A stretch of 64,000 bases of DNA from Brevibacillus_D fluminis_A (GCF_052072235.1 NZ_CM125436.1:1048001-1112000); one strand, 5' to 3'. Shown: positions 16,891 through 26,301, counted from the first letter of the stretch. Translations and numbers: made by a program. Notes: a model not told the origin generated them from the letters alone.

Positions 16891-18315
16891 GTGAAAAAAC
16901 ATCTCTATATCAACGGTCAATGGAAAGAGGCTAAGGAGTACGCACCGCTGTACTCCCCTTTCTCCGGCGAACTCATCGCAGAAATCGGCCAAGCGGACGA
17001 AGCTGATGTAGATGAAGCGATCCAAGCTGCGAAAGAAGCAGGGAAAGCATTCAGCAAATATCCGGCTAGCCAACGCGCAGCCATTTTGGAAAAAGTCGTA
17101 GCGATCATGGAAGCGCGCAAGGAAGAGCTGGCGCAAATCCTCGCGACAGAAGCAGCAAAACCGATCAAAACCGGTCGCGGCGAAATTGCCCGTACCATTC
17201 AAACATACAAATTCGCAGCTGAGGAAGCAAAACGCATCCACGGCGAAACCGTTCCGCTCGATGCGGCACCAGGCGGCGAAGGCCGCATTGCCTTCACCGT
17301 GCGCAAGCCGATCGGTGTAGTCGGCGCGATCACGCCGTTCAACTTCCCGTTCAACCTGGTTGCACACAAACTGGGACCTGCATTCGCGGCAGGTAACACC
17401 GTTGTGTTGAAGCCAGCGAGCCAAACACCGTTGTCGTCTTTGGTTCTGGCTGAAATTTTTGCAGAAGCTGGCTTGCCAGCAGGCGCGCTGAACATTTTGC
17501 CAGGAAAAGGCTCCGTCGTCGGAGAAAAACTGGTGAAAGACGATCGCGTAGCGAAAATCACGTTCACCGGCAGCCCTGAAGTCGGTATCGCAATGCGTAA
17601 CAAAGCAGGTCTGAAACGCGTAACGCTGGAGCTTGGTTCCAACGCGGGCCTGATCATCGACGAAAACGTGGAAATCAGCCAAGCGCTGATCGACCGCTGC
17701 GTCATGGGCGCATTCGCGTTCTCCGGACAGGTGTGCATCTCCTTGCAGCGCGTGTATGTGCATGAAAGCAAATACGAGGAGTTCCTCGAGAAGTTCAAGG
17801 CAGCAACTGAGAAGATTGTTCTGGGCAACCCAATGGACGAAGCGACAGACATGTCTTCCGTCATCTCCCCGAAAGACCATGCACGTATGGGCGAGTGGGT
17901 AGCAGACGCGGTAGCAAATGGCGCCAACATCGTTACCGGCGGCAAAGCGGTCAGCGACCGTCTGTTTGCGCCAACCATCCTGACAAACGTAGCAAGCACC
18001 GTAAAGTGCTCTTGCCAGGAAATATTCGGTCCAATCGTTGTCGTAACCAAAATTTCCTCGGTCGAAGAGGGGATTGCACAAGTCAACGATTCCCGATACG
18101 GCTTGCAAGCAGGTATTTACACCAACGATATTAACAAAGCGATGAAAGCTGCGGATGAGCTTGAAGCAGGCGGCGTCATGATCAATGACGTGCCAACATT
18201 CCGCGTTGACCACATGCCATATGGCGGCGTGAAAGACAGCGGCGTGGGCAAAGAGGGGATCAAATACGCGGTTGAAGAAATGACAGAATTGAAATTGATC
18301 GCGATCAAGCTGTAA
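16891..18315 (+). CDS. gabD: Succinate-semialdehyde dehydrogenase (aldehyde dehydrogenase family)
   Basis: 474 residues. The NAD(P)-binding FTGSPEVG, catalytic Glu in LELGSN and catalytic Cys in FSGQVCISLQR are present, together with the substrate-positioning TPFNFPFN. It oxidises succinate semialdehyde to succinate, completing the GABA shunt. The sequence also resembles lactaldehyde and other non-phosphorylating aldehyde dehydrogenases, so specificity rests mainly on its place behind gabT. GTG start with GGCAGGAGGG upstream. Confidence 0.9.
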   Translation: MKKHLYINGQWKEAKEYAPLYSPFSGELIAEIGQADEADVDEAIQAAKEAGKAFSKYPASQRAAILEKVVAIMEARKEELAQILATEAAKPIKTGRGEIARTIQTYKFAAEEAKRIHGETVPLDAAPGGEGRIAFTVRKPIGVVGAITPFNFPFNLVAHKLGPAFAAGNTVVLKPASQTPLSSLVLAEIFAEAGLPAGALNILPGKGSVVGEKLVKDDRVAKITFTGSPEVGIAMRNKAGLKRVTLELGSNAGLIIDENVEISQALIDRCVMGAFAFSGQVCISLQRVYVHESKYEEFLEKFKAATEKIVLGNPMDEATDMSSVISPKDHARMGEWVADAVANGANIVTGGKAVSDRLFAPTILTNVASTVKCSCQEIFGPIVVVTKISSVEEGIAQVNDSRYGLQAGIYTNDINKAMKAADELEAGGVMINDVPTFRVDHMPYGGVKDSGVGKEGIKYAVEEMTELKLIAIKL

Positions 18316-18333
18316 TTGCGTGCATATTTGGAG

Positions 18334-18374
18334 GTGTCAAGCAGAGGGGAAATCCTTTGCTTGGCACTTTTTTT
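18334..18374 (+). terminator. Terminator of gabTD
   Basis: Arms GTGTCAAGCAGAGG and CCTTTGCTTGGCAC pair with a 6-nt loop, followed by seven T. Confidence 0.85.
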
Positions 18375-18403
18375 GTTTTTCTAAAAGTTGCCTTTAGTCA
18401 AAA

Positions 18404-18419
18404 TTGAACCTTTGTTCAA
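18404..18419. promoter_or_regulatory. Palindromic operator upstream of the deo-like operon
   Basis: A perfect palindrome TTGAAC-CTTT-GTTCAA lies about 50 bp upstream of a TATAAT -10 box (18468-18473) and 115 bp before the regulator gene. It is the best candidate binding site for the DeoR/SorC regulator encoded next. Confidence 0.6.
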
Positions 18420-18467
18420 GTTTTTCACAAATGATAAAATTTTGTAGCATCCCGGATTTTCGCTCGC

Positions 18468-18473
18468 TATAAT
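18468..18473 (+). promoter_or_regulatory. -10 box of the deo-like operon
   Basis: A consensus TATAAT without a good -35 at 16-18 bp, as expected for a promoter needing or competing with a regulator. It is 61 bp upstream of the regulator start. Confidence 0.5.
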
Positions 18474-18504
18474 AAAGCCAAGAAATGAAATTACGTGCTA
18501 TGAC

Positions 18505-18518
18505 TGAACAAAATTTCA
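18505..18518. promoter_or_regulatory. Second DeoR-like half-palindrome
   Basis: TGAACAAAATTTCA shares the TGAAC arm with the palindrome at 18404 and looks like the core of the Bacillus subtilis DeoR operator as I remember it. It lies between the -10 box and the ribosome site. Two sites would allow looping repression. Confidence 0.45.
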
Positions 18519-18534
18519 CGAGAGGAGGGGCAAG

Positions 18535-19506
18535 ATGTACACCCAAAGGGAAATGATCCGAGTCGCCAAACTGTACTACGAAAAAGGGCTGACGCAGCAG
18601 GAAATCGCTGCGCTGGAAAATATCTCGCGCCCGACTGTCAGCCGCATTCTGGATGCAGCGCTCCAGGAGGGGATTGTCACCTTCTCCATTCAATATCCGA
18701 TCGAATCGGTCGATGATCTGGAAGATGAACTGAAGAAGCGTTTTGATCTGATGAAAGTGTTTGTCGCTCCTGTCATCATCCCGGAGCCCTCCTTCATCTT
18801 GACGGATGTGGGGAAGCTGCTCGGCGATTACTTGCACGACCTGGTTGCCGATGGAGATACGATCGGGATCTCCTGGGGAAACAGCCTCACCTATGCGGCC
18901 AAGCAGTTGAAGCCGGTGAAGCGCAAAAACGTGCGTGTGGTACAGCTCAACGGCGGTGTGGCAACAACGGCTTTTTCGACAGGGGCAATGAACATCCTCG
19001 ATCAGTTTGCCAAAGCGTTCGATGCCCAGCCGTACGCGCTGTCCGTACCGACGATACTCGATTCTGCCGAAATTGCCTCCGCACTCCTGCGCGACTCCGG
19101 CATTCGCGAGATGGTGTCGCTCGGAAGGGAAGCCAACATCGCCGTTTTCGGGATCGGCCGAACGTCTTATCAATCGGTGCTCAACCTGGCGGGCTATTTC
19201 AAACAGGACGAGTACGACAAGCTTTTGCAAAAAGGGGCGGTCGGAGACATCTGCTCCCGGTTTTACTCGATCGATGGCCATGTCAGCGATGAACAGCTGA
19301 ACGACCGGACCATCGGGCTTCACCTCGACGATTTGCGCCGAAAGAAGCATACGATTGCAATCGCCTGCGGCGAGGATAAAGTGCCGGCCATACTCGGGGC
19401 GGTGCGCGGCAACTATTTCAATACCTTATTCACAGATGAAGTCACAGCGCGAGAATTGATCAAACAACACGACATCGCAAAAACAGCGGAGGTGCAGCAA
19501 AAATGA
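18535..19506 (+). CDS. deoR: DeoR/SorC-family sugar-phosphate-responsive regulator
   Basis: 323 residues. An N-terminal helix-turn-helix (GLTQQEIAALENISRPTVSR) is followed by a SorC-type sugar-binding domain (SWGNSLTYAAKQL, NIAVFGIGR, GAVGDICSRF). Much of the length resembles Bacillus subtilis DeoR, which represses deoC-nupC-pdp and is released by deoxyribose 5-phosphate. Here it heads an operon that ends with deoC, supporting the same inducer class. GAGAGGAGGGG precedes the start; the stop overlaps the next ATG (ATGA), so the genes are coupled. Confidence 0.85.
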   Translation: MYTQREMIRVAKLYYEKGLTQQEIAALENISRPTVSRILDAALQEGIVTFSIQYPIESVDDLEDELKKRFDLMKVFVAPVIIPEPSFILTDVGKLLGDYLHDLVADGDTIGISWGNSLTYAAKQLKPVKRKNVRVVQLNGGVATTAFSTGAMNILDQFAKAFDAQPYALSVPTILDSAEIASALLRDSGIREMVSLGREANIAVFGIGRTSYQSVLNLAGYFKQDEYDKLLQKGAVGDICSRFYSIDGHVSDEQLNDRTIGLHLDDLRRKKHTIAIACGEDKVPAILGAVRGNYFNTLFTDEVTARELIKQHDIAKTAEVQQK

Positions 19507-20540
19507 AAGCGGTTAAATTGTACGAACCAGGAAATTTGCAAGTGGAAGAAATCGAGGTTCCCGAAATCGGCGCGGACGAGGTGCTGGTTGAAGTAAAGGC
19601 GGTCGGGGTGTGCGGTTCCGACATTCCGCGGGCTTTGTATAAAGGAGCGTACTACCAAGGGCTGACGCTTGGACATGAGTTTTCCGGCCAAATCGCCAAG
19701 GTCGGTGTGAATGTAACTGACTGGCAAGCGGGCGACCGGGTTTCGGTCGCACCCCTGATTCCATGCAACAGCTGCAAATATTGCCGCCAGGGCGACTACT
19801 CGCTCTGCGAGGATTACAGCTACTACGGTTCACGCACGGATGGCGCGATGGCGCACTTCATCAAAGTGACGCCGGAGAATCTGGTTCGTCTCGGCGATCA
19901 GGTCTCGTATGAGGCAGGGGCGATGATCGATCCGGCAGCCAACGCGATTCACGGCCTGTGGCGCGGCGATTGCAAAGAAGGCGATACGGTAGCGGTGTTC
20001 GGACTCGGCGCAATCGGTTTGTTCGCGATCCAATTCGCCAAAGTGCTGGGTGCCAAGCAAGTGATCGCGGTCGATATTCATGAGGAAAAGCTGGAGCTGG
20101 CCAAAGAGCTGGGCGCGGACATCGTGGTGAACTCGATGAAGTGCGATCCGGCCAAAGAAATCAACGCACAGGTGGGCGGAGCCGATTTCATCCTCGATAC
20201 GTCGGGATCGCCGATCGCGCAAAACCAGGCGGTATGCGCAGCGGCCAAGCAAGGGCGCATCGTCTTCCTCGGCATCTCCAACAGCGAGCTGACGTTGAGC
20301 AAAGAAGCGGTCAACAATGTATTGCGTTACGAGCTGGCGCTGTACGGATCATGGAACTCGTTCTCCAATCCGTTTCCGGGCCGCGAATGGTCGTTCACGG
20401 CGGAGCTGATGGCGGAGGGCAAGCTGAAAGCGGAACCGCTGATCTCCCATCGCTACGCATTGGAACAAGCGCCAGAAGTTTTTCAGAAGATTAAAAATCG
20501 AGAGTTACTCTTTAACAAAATCATGTTTTTGCCCAACTGA
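19503..20540 (+). CDS. Zinc-dependent alcohol/polyol dehydrogenase
   Basis: 345 residues, a medium-chain dehydrogenase. Catalytic zinc ligands Cys37, His58 and Glu59 (VCGSD, GHEF) and the structural zinc cluster Cys88, 91, 94 and 102 are all present. GLGAIGLF starts the NAD-binding fold. It resembles sorbitol and galactitol-1-phosphate dehydrogenases, so it probably oxidises a secondary alcohol of a sugar alcohol or its phosphate. Start codon overlaps the regulator's stop. In this operon it would convert the imported substrate before or after phosphorylation. Confidence 0.88.
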   Translation: MKAVKLYEPGNLQVEEIEVPEIGADEVLVEVKAVGVCGSDIPRALYKGAYYQGLTLGHEFSGQIAKVGVNVTDWQAGDRVSVAPLIPCNSCKYCRQGDYSLCEDYSYYGSRTDGAMAHFIKVTPENLVRLGDQVSYEAGAMIDPAANAIHGLWRGDCKEGDTVAVFGLGAIGLFAIQFAKVLGAKQVIAVDIHEEKLELAKELGADIVVNSMKCDPAKEINAQVGGADFILDTSGSPIAQNQAVCAAAKQGRIVFLGISNSELTLSKEAVNNVLRYELALYGSWNSFSNPFPGREWSFTAELMAEGKLKAEPLISHRYALEQAPEVFQKIKNRELLFNKIMFLPN

Positions 20541-20555
20541 GCAAGGAGGGGGAAC

Positions 20556-22082
20556 ATGACCGTGAAGCAAGCGATTGTTGCAGGCATTGATTTTGGCACG
20601 CAAGGCTTGAAGGTTGGCCTGTTTACGATAGCGGGCAAGCTCGTCTGGAAGGGTGAGCGCTCCTACCCCACCGTTTATCCGCAGGCAGGCCGGGCGGAGC
20701 AGAACCCGCAGCATTGGTGGCAGGCGCTGCGCGAGGTGCTGGCAGAGGCAGCGAGCGTGCTTCCACTTTCGCAGATTGAGGGGATCGGCGTATGCGCGAC
20801 CTCTTCCACTGTGCTGGTGGCAGATGAAGCGGGCGCACCGCAAACGCCTGCGCTGATGTGGATGGATAAACGCGCGGTGGCACAGGCGCAAGCGATCAAC
20901 GAAAACGAAGCACCGATCGTCAAAGACATTCTCCGCTACTCGGGTGGCAAGGTATCGGAGGAATGGATGGTCGCCAAAGCGCTTTATCTCAAGGAAAACG
21001 GGTATTTGCTTCCGGGGCGCAAAGTGGTGGAGCAGCTGGACTGGATCAATTTCAAGCTGACCAACCGCTGGGTAGCGTCGCAATGCAATGCCGTCTGCAA
21101 ATGGAACTATCGGGATGGCGAAGGATTTTCGCCCGCATTTTTCGAGGCGATCGGCTGGCCGGAGTACCGCGAGTTTTGGCCGGAAGAAGTGATTCCCGTC
21201 GGCAGTCAGGTCGGTGTGGTCACGGAGGAAGCTGCTGCGGAGCTGGGGGTTTGCGCAGGCATTCCCGTCTTCCAGGGAGGAATCGATGCGCACATCGGCA
21301 TGCTGGGAGTCGGAGCAGTCGATCCGGGCATCATGAGCCTCGTGATGGGCACGAGCTTTGTCCATCTGGTCCATTCGGAAGAGCCGGTTTTCCATGAAGG
21401 GTTATGGGGGCCGTATGAAAACCCGATTCTCCCCGACAAATGGCTGATCGAAGGCGGGCAGCTTTCCTGCGGCTCGTTGACGACATGGTTTTTGCAGCAG
21501 TTTTACCCGCATGTGCCAGCGGAAGAGCTGGGCGGGGTGTATGACGAGCTGCTGGCGGAAGCCGCGCGGATCGCACCGGGCAGCGAGGGGTTGGTCATGA
21601 TGGACAGCTGGCAAGGAAATCGGACGCCCTACCGCAACCCGCACGCGACAGGCTCGCTCGTCGGCTTGACACTGGCGCATACCCGCTATCATATTTTCCG
21701 CGCGATTTTGGAAGCGACGGCGTATGGAACACGAAATATCATTGCGACCTTTGAAGAGACCGATGTGCCGATCACGCGGATCATCGCGTGCGGCGGCGGA
21801 ACCAAAAACGCGTTGTGGATGCAGATTTTAAGCGATGTGACCGGGCTTGTCATCGAGACGCTGGAGGAGACGGAAGCAGGCAGCAAGGGAGCCGCCATTC
21901 TCGCTTCCTACGGATTGGGCCACTATCCGACGCTGGCGGATGCAGCCAAGGCGCTGGCTGAAAAAGGCCATGTCTATACGCCGCAGCCGGATGCGCACCG
22001 CGCGTATGACCGCTACTTTACAACCTATCTGGACTTGCATAAAGCGCTCTTTCCAATCATGAAGGAGTTAATCGTCACCTGA
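20556..22082 (+). CDS. FGGY-family carbohydrate kinase
   Basis: 508 residues. The N-terminal phosphate loop IDFGTQGLKVGLF and the second-domain GGGTKNALWMQILSDV ATP motif are those of FGGY kinases. The mid-region LWGPY and IEGGQLSCGS recall ribulokinase-like members. It phosphorylates a pentose-type ketose, a polyol or a related compound with ATP; specificity is unknown. AGGAGGGGG lies before the start. The FGGY family also contains LsrK, the autoinducer-2 kinase, but I see no specific LsrK features. Confidence 0.88.
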   Translation: MTVKQAIVAGIDFGTQGLKVGLFTIAGKLVWKGERSYPTVYPQAGRAEQNPQHWWQALREVLAEAASVLPLSQIEGIGVCATSSTVLVADEAGAPQTPALMWMDKRAVAQAQAINENEAPIVKDILRYSGGKVSEEWMVAKALYLKENGYLLPGRKVVEQLDWINFKLTNRWVASQCNAVCKWNYRDGEGFSPAFFEAIGWPEYREFWPEEVIPVGSQVGVVTEEAAAELGVCAGIPVFQGGIDAHIGMLGVGAVDPGIMSLVMGTSFVHLVHSEEPVFHEGLWGPYENPILPDKWLIEGGQLSCGSLTTWFLQQFYPHVPAEELGGVYDELLAEAARIAPGSEGLVMMDSWQGNRTPYRNPHATGSLVGLTLAHTRYHIFRAILEATAYGTRNIIATFEETDVPITRIIACGGGTKNALWMQILSDVTGLVIETLEETEAGSKGAAILASYGLGHYPTLADAAKALAEKGHVYTPQPDAHRAYDRYFTTYLDLHKALFPIMKELIVT

Positions 22083-22102
22083 GAAAGGGGGATGGAGATG
22101 CG

Positions 22103-23605
22103 ATGAGCGAGATACTGAGCATGCAAAACATAAACAAGTCGTTTCCCGGTGTGAAAGCGCTGCAAAACGTTGATTTTTCCGTAAAAAAAGGCGAAATCCA
22201 CTGCTTGATCGGCGCGAACGGGGCCGGGAAATCGACCTTGATGAAAATTTTGGCGGGCGTCTACCCGAAAGACGACGGCGAGATTTATCTGCAAGGGGAG
22301 AAGGTGCAAATCAACAACCCGGCAGACGCCAAACGGCTCGGCGTCATCACGATCCATCAGGAACTGTCGCTGGTTGAGCATTTGACCGTGGCAGAAAACA
22401 TTTACCTCGGCTCCTACGCCAATCCGCGGTTTGGCTTCGTTTCATGGAAGCGTTTGCGGCAGCAGGCGCAGGCGTTGATCGACCGGTTGGGCATCGCGAT
22501 CGATGTCGATATGCCGGTTGCGGAGCTGAGCATGGGCCACAAGCAGATTGTGGAGCTGGCGAAGGCACTCGAAGGGAACGCCAAAATCATCATCATGGAT
22601 GAACCGTCCACCACCTTGTCGGAGCGCGAGATTCGTACGCTGTTTACGATCATCGAAGAGCTGATCAGGCAAGGAATCACGATCATCTACATTTCCCACA
22701 AGCTCGAGGAGCTGTTCGCGATCGGTGATCGGGTCACCGTCCTGCGCGACGGCAAATGGGTGGCGACACGTGAGCTGAGCGAGCTGGATCAAGCCAGCCT
22801 GACCGAGCTGATCATCGGCTACAAGGTGGAAAAACAGGAGCGCACCAGCGAGCAGCTTCATTTTCCAGAGCTGCTGCGGGCGGAGTCGCTTAGTACCCGC
22901 CACATTTCCGCTGTTTCCTTTTCGCTCGGGAAGGGAGAAATCCTCGGCCTGTACGGGCTGGTTGGCGCCGGCCGGACGGAACTGTTGAAAGCGCTGTACG
23001 GCGTCGATCCGCTTACGGCGGGGGTAATTCGACTCGATGGCCAGCAGGTCAAAATCGACAGCCCGAGCAAAGCGATCCGCCTCGGCATGGGGCTGGTGCC
23101 GGAAAACCGCAAGACCGAAGGCGCGATCCTCGGCCTGTCTGTCGAAGAGAACGCGGTCTTGCCCGCTTACGACCGCTTTGCAAGCGGCGGCGTGATCAAG
23201 CCGGGGCGCATTCGCAGCGAAATCGCGGAGAAAATCCGCGAGCTGAACGTGAAAACGCCGGATGCGCAGACGTTGATGGGCAACCTGAGCGGCGGAAACC
23301 AGCAAAAGGTGATCATCTCCAAATGGCTGATCCGCCAGTCCAAAATCATCTTGTTTGACGAGCCGACCCAAGGGGTGGATATCGGAGCCAAGCAAGAAAT
23401 TTACAAAATTATTCAAAAGCTCGTGGCAGAAGGAGCGAGCGTCATCGTCGCCTCTTCGGAAATCGGCGAGCTTCAGGAGATATGCAACCGCATTCTCGTC
23501 ATGTTCCGCGGCAAAATCGTCGGCGAATTCCGCGATCCGCAGCGGCAGAAGGAAGACATCCTCAATCATGCAGTGACAGGGGGGACATCGTTATGGAACA
23601 CATAA
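22103..23605 (+). CDS. Ribose-type sugar ABC importer, ATP-binding protein
   Basis: 500 residues with two ABC domains, as in RbsA. Domain 1 has Walker A GANGAGKST (37-45), signature LSMGH and MDEPSTTL. Domain 2 has a degenerate Walker A (GLVGAGRTE) but a full LSGGNQQKV signature and FDEPTQGVD, the usual RbsA asymmetry. It energises uptake with the permease and binding protein encoded next. Its last 13 bases overlap the permease gene. Confidence 0.95.
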   Translation: MSEILSMQNINKSFPGVKALQNVDFSVKKGEIHCLIGANGAGKSTLMKILAGVYPKDDGEIYLQGEKVQINNPADAKRLGVITIHQELSLVEHLTVAENIYLGSYANPRFGFVSWKRLRQQAQALIDRLGIAIDVDMPVAELSMGHKQIVELAKALEGNAKIIIMDEPSTTLSEREIRTLFTIIEELIRQGITIIYISHKLEELFAIGDRVTVLRDGKWVATRELSELDQASLTELIIGYKVEKQERTSEQLHFPELLRAESLSTRHISAVSFSLGKGEILGLYGLVGAGRTELLKALYGVDPLTAGVIRLDGQQVKIDSPSKAIRLGMGLVPENRKTEGAILGLSVEENAVLPAYDRFASGGVIKPGRIRSEIAEKIRELNVKTPDAQTLMGNLSGGNQQKVIISKWLIRQSKIILFDEPTQGVDIGAKQEIYKIIQKLVAEGASVIVASSEIGELQEICNRILVMFRGKIVGEFRDPQRQKEDILNHAVTGGTSLWNT

Positions 23606-24585
23606 GAGAAGCTGGCACCACTGCAAAAAAGACAGCGCCCTCATTTGACCTTGGCAAATTTTTGCGCAAGTACAATCTCTTTCTTTTGCTGGCCGTCTTT
23701 GTCGCGATCGGCTCAGCGCTGTCGCCGAAATTTTTCTCCGTGCAAAATTTCCTGAACTTGCTGCAGCAGTCCGCAGTCGTGGGAATCATCAGCATCGGGA
23801 TGACCTTTGTCATCATCGTGGCCGGAATCGATTTGTCGGTCGGCTCCGTGCTCGCGCTGGCCGGCATGGTCACCGCGCTTGCGATTCCATACACCGGCGT
23901 TTTCGTCGCCATTCTCCTGGGAATTGTCGCAGGCGTCGCGATGGGCTTCATCAACGGGTGGGTCACCACCAAGCTCAAAGTGCCGGCGTTCATCGCGACG
24001 ATGGCGATGATGGTCGCGGCTCGCGGGCTGGCCTTGCTGTTCACCGACGGCAAGCCGGTTTACAACCTGCCGCCAGCGATGCGCTTTTTCGGCCAAAACC
24101 TGTTCGACCGCATCCCGGTCTCGGGCATCGTCTGGATCGTGCTGACGATTCTGGCTGTTCTGGTACTCCGCTATACCACATTCGGGCGCAAGCTGTACGC
24201 CATCGGCGGCAACCCTCAATCTGCACATCTGTCCGGCATTGAGGTCAACCGCTACATCACCTATACCTATGTCATCTGCGGCGCCTTGTCCGCATTGGCG
24301 GGAATCGTCCTCGCGTCATGGCTCACCGTCGGCCAGCCGACCGCAGGCAAAAGCATCGAGCTGGACGCGATCGCAGCGGTGGTGTTGGGCGGAACGAGCC
24401 TGTTCGGCGGCGTGGGCGGTGTCGGCGGCACGTTCGTCGGCGTACTGCTCATGAGCATCATCACCAACATTTTCAACCTGCTCGGCCTGTCGTCGTACTA
24501 CCAGTCCATCTTCATGGGCGTGATCATCGTGCTCGCCCTGGTGCTGAACCGGTTTGTCATCTCCAAGCAGACCAAAAAGGCGTAA
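23593..24585 (+). CDS. Ribose-type sugar ABC importer, permease
   Basis: 330 residues, RbsC family. Eight to ten hydrophobic segments are visible; the cytoplasmic coupling region contains FGRKLYAIGGNPQSAHLSGI. Only one permease gene is present, so it probably forms a homodimer. The ATG at 23593 overlaps the end of the ATPase gene; a longer reading frame starting upstream is not needed. Confidence 0.94.
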   Translation: MEHIREAGTTAKKTAPSFDLGKFLRKYNLFLLLAVFVAIGSALSPKFFSVQNFLNLLQQSAVVGIISIGMTFVIIVAGIDLSVGSVLALAGMVTALAIPYTGVFVAILLGIVAGVAMGFINGWVTTKLKVPAFIATMAMMVAARGLALLFTDGKPVYNLPPAMRFFGQNLFDRIPVSGIVWIVLTILAVLVLRYTTFGRKLYAIGGNPQSAHLSGIEVNRYITYTYVICGALSALAGIVLASWLTVGQPTAGKSIELDAIAAVVLGGTSLFGGVGGVGGTFVGVLLMSIITNIFNLLGLSSYYQSIFMGVIIVLALVLNRFVISKQTKKA

Positions 24586-24636
24586 CCGTAACCTGTGGCT
24601 TCTATTTTTTACACATAAATCAAGGGGGATTTACAC

Positions 24637-25644
24637 ATGAAGAAGAGAAACAACCTGTTTGTCGTCTCCGCGCTTTTGACCAGCCTGATGTTCGCCGGAT
24701 GCTCCCAGTCGCAGCCTGCTGCAGATGGCGGCGGAGGGAATGCCGCTGCTTCCGGCGGCGACAAAAAAATCGTCATCGGCTTCTCACAGGTAACGTCCGA
24801 ATCGCCGTTCTATACGGCACTGGTTGACGGCGCGAAGGCGGAAGCGCAGAAACAGGGCGCGGACATCGTCGTCATGGATGCACAAAATGACATCGAAAAG
24901 CAAAACGCCGACGTGCAAGACATGATCACCAAAGGCATCAACGTGCTGATTTTGAACCCGACCAACCCGACAGCGGTCGCACCAGCGCTGCAAGCGGCAA
25001 AGCAGGCAAATATTCAGGTCGTCACCGTCGACCGTCCAACAGAAGAAAAAGTAGCTGCATTCGTTGGACGCGATAACAAAGAAATGGGCCGCATCGCCGG
25101 CAAACAAGCCGTTTCCCTTTTGGGCGGCGAAGGCAAGGCGACAGGAAAAGTAATCGAGCTGCAAGGCGACGCGGGCGGAAAAGTCATGATGGACCGCCAC
25201 GACGGCTTCCATGAGATCGTTGGCAAGGAGTCTGGCGTGAAAATCATCGAAGGCCCATATTCCGATTACGTCCGTTCCAAAGCGGTCAAAGCATTCCAGG
25301 ACTTGCTGCAAGCCAACCCGGACGTGAACCTCGTCTATGCGCACAACGACGACATGGCTCTGGGCGCACTGCAAGTGCTGGAGCAAGCGAAAATGCTGGA
25401 TAAAGTCAAAATCGTCGGCATCGACGGCCTGTCGGAAGCAGTGAAAGCCATCATCGACGGCAAATACAGCGCAACCGTATTCAACGACCCGGCGAAACTC
25501 GGCTCCATCGTGGTGGATACCGCGCTGAAAGTGGCGAAAGGAGAGCAAGTTCCCGAGTATGTGGACGCTGGCACAGGCTTGATCGACGCTTCCAACGCAA
25601 AAGATGTTTACAGCGACAAAGCCGTATTCGCCCAAATGAAATAA
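24637..25644 (+). CDS. Sugar-binding lipoprotein of the ABC importer
   Basis: 335 residues, RbsB-type periplasmic-binding-protein fold. The signal peptide ends in the lipobox LMFAGC with the lipid-attached Cys22, followed by a Ser/Gly/Ala-rich tether. VIGFSQVTSESPFYT opens the first lobe, and DRHDGFHEI and YAHNDDMALGAL are typical ligand and hinge regions. It captures the sugar outside the membrane and delivers it to the permease. Ligand identity is not readable. Confidence 0.94.
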   Translation: MKKRNNLFVVSALLTSLMFAGCSQSQPAADGGGGNAAASGGDKKIVIGFSQVTSESPFYTALVDGAKAEAQKQGADIVVMDAQNDIEKQNADVQDMITKGINVLILNPTNPTAVAPALQAAKQANIQVVTVDRPTEEKVAAFVGRDNKEMGRIAGKQAVSLLGGEGKATGKVIELQGDAGGKVMMDRHDGFHEIVGKESGVKIIEGPYSDYVRSKAVKAFQDLLQANPDVNLVYAHNDDMALGALQVLEQAKMLDKVKIVGIDGLSEAVKAIIDGKYSATVFNDPAKLGSIVVDTALKVAKGEQVPEYVDAGTGLIDASNAKDVYSDKAVFAQMK

Positions 25645-25659
25645 GGAGGTTCACCACTC

Positions 25660-26301
25660 ATGACGCTCGCATCGTACATTGACCATACGGTATTGAAACC
25701 AGAAACGACGAAAGAGCAAATCATCAAGCTGTGCGCCGAAGCGCGCGAGCACGGTTTCTTCTCGGTGTGCATCAACCCTGTGTTCGTAGAGCTGGCACAT
25801 TCGCTGCTCAAAGATTCCGGCGTGAAAGTGTGCACGGTCGTGGGCTTCCCGCTGGGGGCTAACGCCACCGCGATCAAAGTGGCGGAAACCAGGCAGGCGG
25901 TCCGCGAAGGCGCGGAAGAAATCGACATGGTGATCAACATCGGCGCCTTGAAAGCGGGCGACGCCCAGCAAGTCGAGGATGACATCCGCGCGGTCGTCGA
26001 AGCGGCGGAAGGCAAGCTGGTCAAAGTGATCATCGAAGCGTGCCTGCTGACCCGCGAGGAAAAAATTCTCGCCTGCCAATTGTCCGAAAAAGCAGGCGCC
26101 CAATTCGTCAAAACATCCACCGGTTTTTCCACAGGTGGCGCGACGGTTGATGATGTGGCGCTGATGAAAGAAACGGTGGGCGATCGACTGGAAGTGAAGG
26201 CGTCCGGCGGTATCCGCGATCTGGCCACGGCCCAGCAAATGATCGCGGCAGGAGCGACCCGCATTGGTTCGAGCAACGGCGTCGTGATCGTCAATAGCTA
26301 A
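25660..26301 (+). CDS. deoC: Deoxyribose-phosphate aldolase
   Basis: 213 residues, a class I aldolase. Schiff-base Lys151 (FVKTSTGF), Asp89 and Lys180 (VKASGGIR) form the catalytic set. It cleaves 2-deoxyribose 5-phosphate to glyceraldehyde 3-phosphate and acetaldehyde. AAGGAGG lies 11-12 bases before the start. It is the last gene of the regulator-dehydrogenase-kinase-transporter operon, so the pathway probably ends in a 2-deoxy sugar phosphate, unlike the usual deoC-nupC-pdp nucleoside set. Confidence 0.95.
   Translation: MTLASYIDHTVLKPETTKEQIIKLCAEAREHGFFSVCINPVFVELAHSLLKDSGVKVCTVVGFPLGANATAIKVAETRQAVREGAEEIDMVINIGALKAGDAQQVEDDIRAVVEAAEGKLVKVIIEACLLTREEKILACQLSEKAGAQFVKTSTGFSTGGATVDDVALMKETVGDRLEVKASGGIRDLATAQQMIAAGATRIGSSNGVVIVNS

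Noticed and set aside
20556..22082. Naming the FGGY kinase lsrK
   Set aside because: Only the operon layout resembles lsr; no lsrG or second permease is present and the kinase body resembles ribulokinase-like FGGY members.
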